A stretch of 64,000 nt of DNA, taken from NCBI RefSeq assembly GCF_000171815.1, contig NZ_ABGR01000001.1, forward strand, positions 372,001-436,000. Reading direction: 5' to 3'. How positions within the stretch are numbered: the first letter of the stretch is position 1; each line of letters starts with the position of its first letter. Made by a program: the position numbers and the translations under genes. Below the pieces are notes generated by a model, which saw nothing but the letters and a program-made list of their open reading frames with translations, did not search any database and was not told where the DNA came from. Shown piece by piece: positions 43,138 to 52,760 of the stretch. The stretch comes from Vibrio sp. AND4. Lineage in GTDB: Bacteria > Pseudomonadota > Gammaproteobacteria > Enterobacterales > Vibrionaceae.

Positions 43138-44085
43138 TTATTGATTCGTCAAGTTGTACTGAATAGCTTGGCTAAAGCCCGGAAGTGTGATCTCTAGCTG
43201 TATGCTATCTGGTAGAGCATCACCATCGATATTTTGGTATTGATAGCGATAGGTGCTGACTGAATCGCCAGCGGTCTGCGTCATTGATTTGATCGGATGG
43301 AAGGCTAGGCTAAATAAATTTAAGTCCACTTTCCACTCTTTTACTGGATCTACATAGTAAACGCCATAGATCAGAGAATCATCATTTACATATTCCATTT
43401 CAAAGGTTTTGGTGCCTTTGCCGAACAAGCTCTGAGTTGCCTTTCGGATTTCGCCATTCGGATAGTATTGAAGGAGAAGGGTGCTCTTTTCTTTTGGCTC
43501 TGAGAGTTTAACTTCACGGATCTTTCTTAACTTGCCATCGTCGTGGTAAGAATAGTAAAACTCTCGAACTGACATATCATCGCCTGACATTGGTTCTTGG
43601 CGGCGTTGTAGCAGTTTGCCATCAGAACCGTAAGTGTATTGAATGCGATATGTTGCGATAGGTGTGCCGTTAAGGTTGGCTGCATCATTATGAAAGACCT
43701 TCTTACTCTCAACGGATACTTGACCAAGTTCGTTGTAACTGTACTGAGAAATGAAATTCTCTTTGGTTTGTCTTATGTAACTGTTGTTTGGGCCGTGTTT
43801 CATTAATGCACGGGCTGATTCCAACCATCCCTGGGCATTGTAGGTGTAGTGGAACTTACTGTCGACGTAATCACGTTGCGTTACTCGGCCAACTTGATCA
43901 TAAACATACGTACCAGCCACGGTCTGCTGTCCCTGACTAGACTTTCCTATTTGTGTGATACGAGATTGGTTTGCAGTGACCAGACCTTGGTCAATGTAAT
44001 CTTCAAATACCGAGTAGTGTTCATAAGCCGTAGCATTAAATGCTGTGAGAATTGCCAGACTGGCGATGTTTTTTTTAATATTCAT
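43138..44085 (-). CDS. Exported YD/RHS-repeat-like protein, copy 1
   Basis: A 315-residue protein with signal peptide MNIKKNIASLAILTAFNATA. The mature sequence holds repeated motifs of the YD/RHS type, such as YDQVGRVTQRDY, YNAQGWLESARAL, YNELGQVSVES and YGSDGKLLQRRQ, i.e. Y-x-x-x-G-x-(L/V)-x-x-(R/S). It is too short to form a full RHS cocoon and lacks a toxin tip. Its start is set by comparison with copy 2: both are 315 codons with the same N-terminus, and the open frame further upstream to 44172 is not conserved. Function unknown; periplasmic or secreted. Confidence 0.82.
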   Translation of the reverse strand: MNIKKNIASLAILTAFNATAYEHYSVFEDYIDQGLVTANQSRITQIGKSSQGQQTVAGTYVYDQVGRVTQRDYVDSKFHYTYNAQGWLESARALMKHGPNNSYIRQTKENFISQYSYNELGQVSVESKKVFHNDAANLNGTPIATYRIQYTYGSDGKLLQRRQEPMSGDDMSVREFYYSYHDDGKLRKIREVKLSEPKEKSTLLLQYYPNGEIRKATQSLFGKGTKTFEMEYVNDDSLIYGVYYVDPVKEWKVDLNLFSLAFHPIKSMTQTAGDSVSTYRYQYQNIDGDALPDSIQLEITLPGFSQAIQYNLTNQ

Positions 44086-44284
44086 AGTTAATAGCCTACT
44101 GTTTATCGTTTTATTCATTTCTTTTTCAGGAGGGAGATTGAACTCACTCGACTGAAGTGTCCTCAGTCTCAATGTTGAGAGACAAAGTTGAGATTATCAG
44201 ACAAGGATCTATGCAGTAAGTAAAAGTACCAGTATGCAACCTGTTGTATTAATTCTTTAGCAGTTGATCTCAAGAGGCGGGGTT

Positions 44285-44367
44285 TTAACGGCAGCGTTAG
44301 GTTGTGCGCTTGGTACATACGATGTCTACATCAGCGGTCTGTTGATGGACAGGCGACAGGCCAATAA
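44285..44367 (+). pseudogene. Decayed 3' end of the DUF819 gene inside the duplication
   Basis: This 83-base stretch aligns with the last 84 bases of the DUF819 gene, including ALGTY and ISGLLM codons and the CCAATAA end. One base is lost before the end, so the native stop is out of frame, and several substitutions have built up. It has no start codon or domain and marks the left edge of duplication unit 2. Confidence 0.85.
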
Positions 44368-44401
44368 TTTTTTAGTACTTGCAAAAAGTAAATGAAAAGA
44401 A

Positions 44402-44435
44402 AAAGTCCGATACAGTTTTGACCGTATCGGACTTT
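44402..44435. terminator. Terminator, duplication unit 2
   Basis: AAAGTCCGATAC pairs perfectly with GTATCGGACTTT around a 10-base loop. It is the copy of the terminator at 43075 and serves the minus-strand gene at 44465. Confidence 0.88.
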
Positions 44436-44464
44436 GTTGTATTCGCTCTAATAGCGGTTAGACA

Positions 44465-45412
44465 TTATTGATTCGTCAAGTTGTACTGAATAGCTTGGCT
44501 AAAGCCCGGAAGCGTGACCTCTAGCTGTATGCTATCTGGTAGCGCATCACCATCGATATTTTGGTATTGATAGCGATAGGTGCTGACTGAATCGCCGGCG
44601 GTCTGTTTCATTGACTTGATCGGATGGAAGGCAAGGCCAAAGAAATCTAAGTCAACTTTCCACTCTTTTACTGGATCTACATAGTAAACGCCATAGATTA
44701 AAGAATCATCATTTACATATTCCATTTCAAAGGTTTTTGTGCCCTTGCCGAACAACTTTTGAGTTGCTTTTTTGATTTCGCCATTCGGATAGTATTGAAG
44801 GAGAAGGGTGTTCTTTTCTATTGGCTCTGAGAGCTTGACCTCACGGAGCTTTCTCAATTTGCCATCGTCGTGGTAAGAATAATGAAACTCTCGAACCGAC
44901 ATATCATCGCCAGACTTAGTTACTTGGCGGCGTTGTAGAAGTTTGCCATCGGCACCGTAGGTGTATTGAATGCGATACGTTGCGATAGGTGTGCCGTCAA
45001 GATTGACAGCATCGTCATGAAAAACCTTTTTATTCTCTATGGTAACTTGACCAAGTTCGTTGTAACTGTACTGAGAAATGAAGTTCTCTTTGGTGTGCCT
45101 TACGTAACTGTTGATTGAGTCGTGTTTCATTAATGCTCGAGCTGACTCTAACCACCCCTGAGTATTATAGGTATAGTCAAACGTACTATCTGCGTAATCA
45201 CGTTGCGTTACTCGTCCAACTTGATCATAGGTGTACGAACCAGCGACGGTTAGCTGGCCTTGATTAGATTTTGCTATTTGTGTCAAACGAGATTGGTTTG
45301 CAGTGACCAGACCTTGGTCAATGTAATCTTCAAATACCGAATAGTGTTCATAAGCTGTAGCATTAAATGCTGTGAGCATTGCCAGACTGGCGATGTTTTT
45401 TTTAATATTCAT
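44465..45412 (-). CDS. Exported YD/RHS-repeat-like protein, copy 2
   Basis: A 315-residue paralogue of the protein at 43138-44085 with the same signal peptide apart from one residue. I count about 37 residue differences by eye, spread along the chain but almost absent from the last 90 residues, except for a cluster near DLDFFGLAF. The YD-type motifs are retained (YDQVGRVTQRDY, YGADGKLLQRRQ). Each copy has its own upstream region and terminator, so they are separately transcribed. Function unknown. Confidence 0.82.
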   Translation of the reverse strand: MNIKKNIASLAMLTAFNATAYEHYSVFEDYIDQGLVTANQSRLTQIAKSNQGQLTVAGSYTYDQVGRVTQRDYADSTFDYTYNTQGWLESARALMKHDSINSYVRHTKENFISQYSYNELGQVTIENKKVFHDDAVNLDGTPIATYRIQYTYGADGKLLQRRQVTKSGDDMSVREFHYSYHDDGKLRKLREVKLSEPIEKNTLLLQYYPNGEIKKATQKLFGKGTKTFEMEYVNDDSLIYGVYYVDPVKEWKVDLDFFGLAFHPIKSMKQTAGDSVSTYRYQYQNIDGDALPDSIQLEVTLPGFSQAIQYNLTNQ

Positions 45413-45530
45413 AGTTAATAGCCTGTTATTTATAGTTTTATTTTTTGTTTTTCAGAACGGAAGTTAAATTCACTCGACTGAAATTTCCTCAGTCTCAATG
45501 TTGAGAGACAAAGCTGAGCTTATCAGACAA

Positions 45531-45827
45531 GGTTTTATAAAGTAAATGCAAATAGGTTTATATAAATAAAATGCATATCTTTGTTTGAAGTTGATTCCAA
45601 GAGTTGGGATTGAAAAGCCCATAGAGAGCAGACAGATAGAGTATGGAAAGTAGAAATAATACTGTGTAACTGGGGAGAATCACGTTATGGCAACACCACC
45701 ATTAAAGGTCATTGTTTAGCCATTCACTTAGCAATGCCGCAAAATCTTATCAGTATGCGAGTTTACTAATACGCGAACACTCACACTTACTGTATGCTTA
45801 GTGAGGGCGAAAAAGAGGATTCTACCT
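45531..45827. other. Intergenic region right of the duplication, with a 10-codon micro-ORF
   Basis: About 300 bases. At 45687-45719 a tiny frame, MATPPLKVIV then stop, follows a strong GGGGAG eight bases upstream. It may be a leader peptide or the stump of a lost gene. Otherwise no feature is recognised. Confidence 0.35.
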
Positions 45828-46088
45828 ATGTCAAAAAGTTCCAAGCTTCACAATGAAGATAAACTGGTTAAGAAGGCACTTGAGATTGCTGGGAAAATGG
45901 CAAAGATGCAGGGTTTTGATCTCCCTCAATCACCGCAACCTGTAAGAGTGAAGGCGATCTATCTATTTTTGGTCGATGCCAAACAAATCACGCCGCTACC
46001 AGAGAGTAAACTCGATGGCGCAAACATCAAACACAGGCTAGCACTTTGGATTCATAGCGCGTTACCAGACAATGATCCTCTAAAATAG
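45828..46088 (+). CDS. DUF5062-like small protein
   Basis: An 86-residue soluble protein: an N-terminal basic helix (KLVKKALEIAGKMAKMQGF), then VRVKAIYLFLVDAKQITPL and LALWIHSALPDNDPLK. This pattern resembles the DUF5062 family of Vibrio and relatives, of unknown function. The ATG at 45828 with AGAGGA upstream is preferred to a GTG at 45801. Monocistronic. Confidence 0.75.
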   Translation: MSKSSKLHNEDKLVKKALEIAGKMAKMQGFDLPQSPQPVRVKAIYLFLVDAKQITPLPESKLDGANIKHRLALWIHSALPDNDPLK

Positions 46089-46261
46089 ACATCATCGCAA
46101 TGCGTCGGCTGTCACTCAATCACTGCTGTCATTCACTATCGAGGCGAACTAAATGTTTCGCCTTTTTTGATCTTAAGGTTATGAATGGCCCAGATTTCTC
46201 TGTTGGCTGAAACTTGTGTAATTTTTGAGAGTCTTAGCACCGACAAGGTTAAGAGGTTATT

Positions 46262-46714
46262 ATGAGAATATTTCAATATTTTGTGATTGCAGCCGTTGCA
46301 TCTGGCTGTGGCTATCTTATTCATTCCTTGAGTGTCGATTGGCTGCAAGGATGGGTCGCGAAAATTATGGAAAGGGGAGGTCATGAAGTTAGCTACTCGC
46401 CTGAAGTGTTAAATGTGGCTATGTTTACCTCGATCGAGTATGGCGTGTCTGTCTTGGCTTTATATTTTCTTATTCGAGATAAGATCATTGGATTTGGTCA
46501 ATTCAAGGCGTTTCTAATTTTGACAGTATTACTGACTGCATTACATGGTGCATTAATTCGTCAGCCGCTGATGGATTTTCTCATCGGTAACCCTATTGAA
46601 GTCGCAGTTGTACAAAATGCTGTGCAGTGGCTCGTTTGGATCTTAATGTCGTTTGTCGTGGTGTATGGTTCAGAGTATGTCATCACGGATAAGAGCAAGG
46701 AAGAGCGCGCTTGA
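46262..46714 (+). CDS. Hypothetical four-helix inner-membrane protein
   Basis: A 150-residue protein with hydrophobic segments near residues 5-25, 55-70, 80-98 and 115-138, and a charged C-terminus (ITDKSKEERA). No family motif recognised. It starts about 170 bases after the DUF5062-like gene and is closed by a terminator. Conserved-looking composition suggests a real gene. Confidence 0.7.
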   Translation: MRIFQYFVIAAVASGCGYLIHSLSVDWLQGWVAKIMERGGHEVSYSPEVLNVAMFTSIEYGVSVLALYFLIRDKIIGFGQFKAFLILTVLLTALHGALIRQPLMDFLIGNPIEVAVVQNAVQWLVWILMSFVVVYGSEYVITDKSKEERA

Positions 46715-46793
46715 ACATCTCGAAGATACCTAGGCACATACTCGATCTGTAGAGAAGTTCAATGAATACGAAAACCTTGGCCCCACAGGGGAT

Positions 46794-46825
46794 AAAGCCC
46801 TCGCGTATTACTGCGAGGGCTTTTT
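46794..46825. terminator. Bidirectional terminator before the siderophore receptor gene
   Basis: AAAGCCCTCGC pairs with GCGAGGGCTTT around an 8-base loop, followed by T's on the plus strand. It lies 17 bases past the stop of the minus-strand receptor and so ends the iron operon. Confidence 0.9.
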
Positions 46826-46841
46826 ATCAAAAATAGCAAAC

Positions 46842-48989
46842 TTAGAAATCGAACTCGTAACTAAGGCTGAACGTGCGCCCACGGCCAGAGAAGTAGTAAG
46901 AGTTGTGGTTACGAATTTGGCTGAAGTAGTTGATGTATTGCTCATCCATTACGTTTTCAATACCAAAGGCGATACGACCTTTATCACGCATATCATAGTG
47001 CGTGCTGAAATCAACCAAACCGTAGCCATCAAAGTTTTGCTCATCGGCGACTTTGTATGCGCTTTTCTTGGCATCAAATAGGTAGTTGTATTGAATTCGG
47101 CTCGCTAACACATCAGAGAAATTATGACTAACCGCAAGCATCAGGCGATCTGGTGATAGGTTTTTAAGATCCATATCGGAATCAACACTGCCATCACCTG
47201 TGGTATCGACTTCACCTTCAACGTGCGCGTACATAGCACTTAGTTTGGTTGAGTCGAGCACTTGGTAGGTTGATGTCAGTTCATAACCCATAACCTCGGT
47301 GCGTTGGCGTTTTACATCGTAGGTACCATTGTTGTTCAGTTCTAAGTTAGCACCATATTTTGCAACCGACATGTAAGTACTTGCGCTGGCAAATAGCTTG
47401 TCACCACGATAGGTAAGACCTAATTCGTAGTTATCCGTCACAACCGGCTCGACAGCTAGCATGGTATTGAAATCAATTGGGGTACCAACTTGTTGGGGAG
47501 GGGTATTTTCCTCATTAATCCAGACACCCCTTAGGACTCGACCAATGTCAGGCAGGCCAAAGCCTTGGTTAAAGCTCGCAAATGTACTGAATTCATCGGT
47601 AAAGGTATAAATGGCGCCGACGTTAAATACCGCTTTCGAAGAATCTTGAGTGCCACCAATGATCTCAGAATTGTGCCCATCAATACCATAACCATAGAGA
47701 GTCTGACCATCGCTTACTTTTACTCGGACGCTCTCGTAGCGAACTCCTGTTGATAAGCGCAGTGCATCCGTCACTAGGAAGTCACCCTGAACAAATGGCG
47801 CTAGGCTGTAATACTCCATTAGAGGTGTCACGTTTAAACCCGACTGGTCGAGCGTTTGTTCTGTTTGATCATGGAGACCATCTAAGCCAAATACCCAAGT
47901 ATCATCAAGGTCGAGCAAATCATAGGTTTCATAACCGACTTTAAAGCCCGTTTTTTGAGAAGAGATAGCACCTTGATCTTCTGCTTTGGTTTCGGTCGGG
48001 TTCCATGTCGCTTGACCAAACACCGCATCGTAGTCTTGATAGAACATCTGAGCGGTAAGCATGCCATTGCCCAGGTTGTAGTTTGTGTATTGCAGGTTGA
48101 ATAATTGAGCTTCATTGCTCACTGGTTGACCTGATGGGGAACCGGGCTCAACTGTGCCAGGAATACCGTTGGCAAAATCACCTTTGACCCCTTTATAGTT
48201 GCCGTTGGCTTCGATTGTGTAGGTGTTTGCAGTCAATTCAACGCGTTGGTTACCTTCATCAAAGTTGAAGCCACCTTTGAAGAAAATATCCGTTGCGTCA
48301 CTATCTTGGGTTTCACCTTGAATGTCGTTCATGCCGATAGGGTTACCATTACCATCGTAGTAAAGGCCTTGTTGGTCCCATGAGCCACCAAAGAACAGGT
48401 CAAACTCGTCATCGTATTTGCTGATGTTGTAGAAAACTTTTCCGCCTGTACCGTCGTTATCCAAGCTTGAAGTCACACGAGTGCCAATAGTTTGTTTCCA
48501 ATCATCACCTGGCTTTGCGCCTTTTGTGATGTAGTTGATGATGCCACCTGTCGCCCCCATGCCTTGAACCGCACTTGCGCCATTCACGACCTCAATACGC
48601 TCAACCATTGAAGGGTCGATCGTGTAACCATAACGGTTACCGTTTCTAAGCGGGTTTACCTGAGGGACACCATCGATCATGATCAATGCTTGACGGCCAC
48701 GTAAGTTCTCGCCTTGGTTAGACATCTTTTGACGACTGGGAGTCATACCTGGAACTAGGGTTGCAAGGATACTGGTCAGGTCGTCAGAGACGATCGATTG
48801 CTGTTTTATATCCTCAGAATCGATGACGGTGACCGCACCTGCAATTTTATCTGGTGTTTGGGTATAGCGAGTTGCGGTTACCACTACGGTTTCCATCTCT
48901 TGTACGCCTTCATTTTGCGTATCTGTCTCTGCGTGGGCAGTCGCGATTGAAAGTGCTAATACTGAAAGAGTGAAAGGAAGTTTACTCAT
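46842..48989 (-). CDS. TonB-dependent siderophore receptor, IutA-like
   Basis: A 715-residue outer-membrane receptor. Signal peptide ends at AHA/ETD; a TonB box (METVVVTATR) follows. The plug domain has LATLVPGMTP, NLRGRQALIMIDGVP and VERIEVVNGASAVQGMGATGGIINY, and the barrel ends in GRGRTFSLSYEFDF with a terminal Phe. The plug and barrel order resembles the aerobactin receptor IutA more than catecholate receptors, for example LPDIGRVLRG and the GRGRTF ending. The Vibrio iutA-vatCDB aerobactin-use system is a good comparison, but the ligand is not proven. The gene follows the ATPase by 47 bases as the last gene of a probable operon. Confidence 0.88.
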   Translation of the reverse strand: MSKLPFTLSVLALSIATAHAETDTQNEGVQEMETVVVTATRYTQTPDKIAGAVTVIDSEDIKQQSIVSDDLTSILATLVPGMTPSRQKMSNQGENLRGRQALIMIDGVPQVNPLRNGNRYGYTIDPSMVERIEVVNGASAVQGMGATGGIINYITKGAKPGDDWKQTIGTRVTSSLDNDGTGGKVFYNISKYDDEFDLFFGGSWDQQGLYYDGNGNPIGMNDIQGETQDSDATDIFFKGGFNFDEGNQRVELTANTYTIEANGNYKGVKGDFANGIPGTVEPGSPSGQPVSNEAQLFNLQYTNYNLGNGMLTAQMFYQDYDAVFGQATWNPTETKAEDQGAISSQKTGFKVGYETYDLLDLDDTWVFGLDGLHDQTEQTLDQSGLNVTPLMEYYSLAPFVQGDFLVTDALRLSTGVRYESVRVKVSDGQTLYGYGIDGHNSEIIGGTQDSSKAVFNVGAIYTFTDEFSTFASFNQGFGLPDIGRVLRGVWINEENTPPQQVGTPIDFNTMLAVEPVVTDNYELGLTYRGDKLFASASTYMSVAKYGANLELNNNGTYDVKRQRTEVMGYELTSTYQVLDSTKLSAMYAHVEGEVDTTGDGSVDSDMDLKNLSPDRLMLAVSHNFSDVLASRIQYNYLFDAKKSAYKVADEQNFDGYGLVDFSTHYDMRDKGRIAFGIENVMDEQYINYFSQIRNHNSYYFSGRGRTFSLSYEFDF

Positions 48990-49036
48990 TTTTATATCCT
49001 GTCTTGAGTATTTAAATGAAAGTTATGTGACTATTT

Positions 49037-49801
49037 TTATCGGTTTATACACATAGGTTTGTTTGAAATTGGGTCATTCATGATCATGGCATCAAGGTCA
49101 AAAACATCTTTAAGTAACGATTGAGTGAATATTTCTTCTGGGGCACCTTGATGGGTCACTTGCCCCTTCTTCAATACCACCAAATGATCACAGTAACGGC
49201 AGGCTTGGTTTAAATCATGCAGCACCACGATGACGGTTTTTCCTGCGGCATTCAGCTTTTGAATCAACTTCATGAGTTCAACTTGGTGCGATAAATCTAG
49301 GTATGTTGTTGGTTCATCGAGCATGACAATCGGTGTGTCTTGCGCTAAAACCATTGCTATCCAGACGCGTTGGCGCTGACCACCGGAAAGGCTATCCACT
49401 TTCTTGTCGATTAGGTCTTTGATTTGTGTTTCTGCAATGGCTTGGTCAACTTTTTGGTGATCATCTTGAGTCAAGCGTCCCCAGTAAGATAAATAGGGCG
49501 AACGCCCGTACTCAACCAGCTTTCTAACCGTAATATCTTCTGGCGTCGTCAATACTTGCGGCAGCAGTGAAATATACCGAGACAGTTCTTTATCGGAGTA
49601 ATCTTTGATCGATTTATCGTAGATACTCAGGGAACCATCAAATTGTTTGTTGATGCGACACAAGGTTTTCAGCAACGTCGACTTGCCACTGCCGTTAGGA
49701 CCAATTAACGCTGTGATCTTTCCTTGAGGTATCTCTAAATCGAGGTTTTTAATAATCGTCTCTTTGCCATAAGAAACAGACAGCTGATGCGTTTTAAGCA
49801 T
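49037..49801 (-). CDS. Ferric-siderophore ABC transporter, ATP-binding protein (FecE/FhuC-like)
   Basis: A 254-residue ATPase with Walker A GPNGSGKST, signature LSGGQRQRVW, Walker B PIVMLDEPTTYLD and the switch His in VVLHDLNQA. The LDLSHQVEL segment after Walker B is typical of FecE/FhuC importers. The ATG at 49801 overlaps the permease stop as TAATG; a TTG at 49810 is a weaker choice. It powers uptake by the two permeases encoded upstream. Confidence 0.93.
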   Translation of the reverse strand: MLKTHQLSVSYGKETIIKNLDLEIPQGKITALIGPNGSGKSTLLKTLCRINKQFDGSLSIYDKSIKDYSDKELSRYISLLPQVLTTPEDITVRKLVEYGRSPYLSYWGRLTQDDHQKVDQAIAETQIKDLIDKKVDSLSGGQRQRVWIAMVLAQDTPIVMLDEPTTYLDLSHQVELMKLIQKLNAAGKTVIVVLHDLNQACRYCDHLVVLKKGQVTHQGAPEEIFTQSLLKDVFDLDAMIMNDPISNKPMCINR

Positions 49802-50772
49802 TATTTCCAACCCTTGTAGCGTTGAAGTAAGAAAATGAAATAAGGTGCGCCGATCAACGACGTCAGTACCCCTGCAGGAAGCTCAAGGGGAGGGGCAATA
49901 CCACGAGCAGCGGCGTCTGCAATAACAACAAGTAAGGCGCCAATAACGCCAGACATTGGTAGCAAGTATTTGTGATTGTGGCCAAACAATAAACGAGCTA
50001 AATGAGGAGATAGTAAGCCCACAAAACTGATCGTCCCACACACAGCAACGCTGATACTGGCGAGCAAAACGGACAGAACCAACGCCATAAAGCGTGTGCG
50101 TTCTGGTTGAGCACCTATCGTGGTAGCGGCTTCTTCACCAAGTCCCATTAAGTCGAGTTTCCAAGCCAATCGCAACGCAAGAGGAAGTAAGATGGCAAGT
50201 GACATCCAAATCAATGGCACTTGCGACCAGTTACGTCCCCATAAACTTCCGGTTAACCAGACCATTGCGGTATTGATTTCTACTGGGTTAACAATCAGCA
50301 GAAAATCGATGCCGCTAGAAATGAAGGTGCTGATTGCAATGCCAATCAAGGCAAGCCTTGCAGGGGTTGGGTTGTATCTATAGCTGATACCAATAATACC
50401 TAGGGCGGCGGTGATCCCCCCTGCAATGGCAACCGATGCAAGCAACGGTAATGATGCATTTGGCACATAAACAAGCAGCAGCGTTGCGGCAAAACCAGTA
50501 CCCGCGCTGATACCCATTAAATCTGGTGAGGCGAGTGGGTTTCTCAAAACGCCTTGGATCAATGCACCAGAAACTCCAAGTCCAGCACCAACGCCAATCG
50601 CTAGGATAAAACGTGGCAGTCGGTATTGATTAATAATGAAATCGAAATCGCCACCGTGAAGTAGAGTGGTTACAACGTCACTTGTTGAAACAGAGACACT
50701 ACCGATGAATAAGCTGCCAATTCCGCAAATTAATAGTAAAACTGATAATGATATTGCTTTGGTATTGTTCAT
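49801..50772 (-). CDS. Ferric-siderophore ABC transporter permease (FecCD family), second subunit
   Basis: A 323-residue inner-membrane permease with nine to ten hydrophobic segments. It carries FecCD-family signatures such as GVSGALIQGVLRNPLASPDLMG and GTISFVGLLSPHLARLLFG. It overlaps the first permease by 4 bases (ATGA) and the ATPase by TAATG, so the set is translationally coupled. It should form a heterodimer with the first permease. Confidence 0.93.
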   Translation of the reverse strand: MNNTKAISLSVLLLICGIGSLFIGSVSVSTSDVVTTLLHGGDFDFIINQYRLPRFILAIGVGAGLGVSGALIQGVLRNPLASPDLMGISAGTGFAATLLLVYVPNASLPLLASVAIAGGITAALGIIGISYRYNPTPARLALIGIAISTFISSGIDFLLIVNPVEINTAMVWLTGSLWGRNWSQVPLIWMSLAILLPLALRLAWKLDLMGLGEEAATTIGAQPERTRFMALVLSVLLASISVAVCGTISFVGLLSPHLARLLFGHNHKYLLPMSGVIGALLVVIADAAARGIAPPLELPAGVLTSLIGAPYFIFLLQRYKGWK

Positions 50773-51785
50773 GACACCTTGCTCCTTGCGGCAAGTGCAA
50801 TGAAGAATGGCGAACCAATCAATGCAGTAATAACGCCAACGGGTGTTTCTGCTGGGAATGCGACCATGCGCGAAATAACGTCAGACCATAGCAAAAGGCT
50901 TGCGCCAAGCGTTGCGGTGACTGGCAATAAAACAAAGTGGTTTGTGCCAACAAGTTTACGAGCGATATGAGGAACAAGGAGACCAACAAAAGCGATAGGT
51001 CCGGCGATCGCAACACTTGATGTGGTCAATAACAGTACGGCAATACAGGCAATAATGCGTGTACGGGTGAGGTTCACTCCAAGTCCGGTTGCAATGTCAT
51101 CGCCAAGAGTCAGCAAGTTAAGGCTACGAGCAAGTGAGAAGGCTAATATGATGCCGACCATGCTTACTGGCCAAAACTGCGCCCAATTTTCCCACGTGAC
51201 GTTCGCGATGGAGCCAGCCAGCCAGTTCAACACGCTGTAAGCCATGTCATCCGCTAGGATTAATGCACTTCGCGTAATGCCAACTAACAGAGCATTGACG
51301 GCAATGCCAGCCAATACCAACTTAATTGGGTGAGATTGACCTGTGAAGAAACCACCTAAAGACAGCACGAGCAGTCCGCTTACCACACCACCAAGGAGTG
51401 CGCTGATAGGAAGCGGCAATGCAGGTAATAAAACCAAGTTCATTGAAGAAAGTGCGATAAAACAAGACGCACCAGCGTTGATCCCCAAAATACTTGGAGA
51501 AGCAAGTGGATTTGCTGTTAGTCCTTGCATAAGCAGTCCGGCAATTGCGAGGTTAACACCAATCAGGATCGATGCCAGTACCCGTGGTGTTCTTAAAGAT
51601 GAAAGAATCTGATGTTTTAAGCTCGTTTCATCAAAGCTGAACCAGAACTCCCACAAGTCTTGAAACTTGAGCTCGAAAGAGGAGTAGCTGATCATAGATG
51701 CAACTGCACCTAGATTGAACGCTAAAAAGACCATAAAACAGCCAAATACAATTTTTCTACTTGGCATAACGTTAATAAAAGACAT
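50769..51785 (-). CDS. Ferric-siderophore ABC transporter permease (FecCD family), first subunit
   Basis: A 338-residue permease with the family motifs AIAGLLMQGLTANPLASPSI and AGPIAFVGLLVPHIARKLVG. Its ATG directly abuts the stop of the periplasmic binding-protein gene, and its stop overlaps the second permease start by four bases. The conserved PHIAR loop contacts the ATPase. Confidence 0.93.
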   Translation of the reverse strand: MSFINVMPSRKIVFGCFMVFLAFNLGAVASMISYSSFELKFQDLWEFWFSFDETSLKHQILSSLRTPRVLASILIGVNLAIAGLLMQGLTANPLASPSILGINAGASCFIALSSMNLVLLPALPLPISALLGGVVSGLLVLSLGGFFTGQSHPIKLVLAGIAVNALLVGITRSALILADDMAYSVLNWLAGSIANVTWENWAQFWPVSMVGIILAFSLARSLNLLTLGDDIATGLGVNLTRTRIIACIAVLLLTTSSVAIAGPIAFVGLLVPHIARKLVGTNHFVLLPVTATLGASLLLWSDVISRMVAFPAETPVGVITALIGSPFFIALAARSKVS

Positions 51786-52673
51786 CTATTTGCTTAGTAA
51801 TTCAGAAAGATCTTGTGCGATTTGCTCGGCAGCATGCATGCCTCGGTTAAGAGACCACGCTTGTGGTGAAACATTAGTGACATGGTGGTGCTTCTGAGCA
51901 TTAAGGAGATTGAAAAGAGGGCTTTGTTTCCATGTATCTGCGATAGTGCTCTCGCTGTATGGACCGATAAGAAGCCAGTCAGGGTTTGTTTTAAGAAGCT
52001 GCTCTAAGCTAACTTCTATGTAAGCGCCTTCCTTTTCATTCGGGACTGGGCTTTGGATACCCAAGCGAGATAATACGCTTCCAGCATACGACTCTGGGCC
52101 GTGTAGCCACATACTTTTTTCTGTCGCAACGGCAAACTGTATCGTGTCGCGAGTGGCAATCTTAGCCTTGTATTCGGCCATCACCTTTTGGTGTTGTTCA
52201 ATGCGTGTCTTCATCTCTTGCTCTTTGTTCAGAGCAATACCGATTTTCATTGCCGCATCTAGGTTCTGCTCGTAATTCTCACCTCGGCTTTTCAGAAGTA
52301 GCGTCGGAGCAATCTTAGACAGATCGTCATAAGCAGGAGAATGTCGCTGTGCATCGGCAATGATCAGGTCGGGCTTTAATTGAGAGATGACTTCAAGGCT
52401 TGGTTGCGGGCGCATGCCAACAGAAGTCCAGGGCTCAACTTGGTCTCGAATTGATTTAAGAATTCGGTTTACGTCTTTATCATCCGCTACGCCGACAGGA
52501 GAAACTCCGACAGAGGCTAAGGCATCAACAAAAGAGTACTCTAAGGCAATCACACGCTGCGGTGTTCCTGAAATTGCAAACTTTCCTTTCTCATCGGTTA
52601 ACACACGTTCATTTTGTGCGAAAGATCCAAATGAGGCGAGGGTACCTATCACTAACGCGATTGCTCGTTGCAT
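51786..52673 (-). CDS. Ferric-siderophore periplasmic binding protein (FecB/FhuD-like)
   Basis: A 295-residue periplasmic protein with signal peptide [20 protein letters not shown]. The mature part starts with a beta strand and [20 protein letters not shown], then [10 protein letters not shown] and [17 protein letters not shown], the pattern of class III binding proteins with a rigid helix between lobes. The start at 52673 is chosen for the signal peptide; the frame opens at 52724. It is the first gene of the probable operon with both permeases, the ATPase and the receptor. Confidence 0.9.
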   Translation of the reverse strand: MQRAIALVIGTLASFGSFAQNERVLTDEKGKFAISGTPQRVIALEYSFVDALASVGVSPVGVADDKDVNRILKSIRDQVEPWTSVGMRPQPSLEVISQLKPDLIIADAQRHSPAYDDLSKIAPTLLLKSRGENYEQNLDAAMKIGIALNKEQEMKTRIEQHQKVMAEYKAKIATRDTIQFAVATEKSMWLHGPESYAGSVLSRLGIQSPVPNEKEGAYIEVSLEQLLKTNPDWLLIGPYSESTIADTWKQSPLFNLLNAQKHHHVTNVSPQAWSLNRGMHAAEQIAQDLSELLSK

Positions 52674-52760
52674 AATGCCCATTCCACGATTCCGTTTTTG
52701 AAGTTCTGATGTGTAAGGCAGCATGTCCTTACCGAATAAGGTTGCGAATGGTAGTGCAAC

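Larger units (their letters stand above)
42955..45530. repeat. Tandem duplication of a 1.3-kb unit carrying a secreted-protein gene
   Basis: Unit 1 (about 42955-44206) and unit 2 (about 44280-45530) align throughout with an offset near 1327 bases. Each contains the last 80 bases of the DUF819 gene, the same terminator, a 315-codon minus-strand gene, and about 110 bases of its upstream region ending in TTATCAGACAAGG. In unit 2 the DUF819 piece is a fossil, so the permease was intact first and the duplication came later. Confidence 0.88.

Noticed and set aside
45801-45827. GTG start for the DUF5062-like gene
   Set aside because: The ATG at 45828 has an AGAGGA upstream and fits the family N-terminus better.
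48990-49036. Possible Fur box directly upstream of the receptor gene
   Set aside because: The short gap has no stretch close to the Fur consensus; the receptor is more likely read from the operon promoter.
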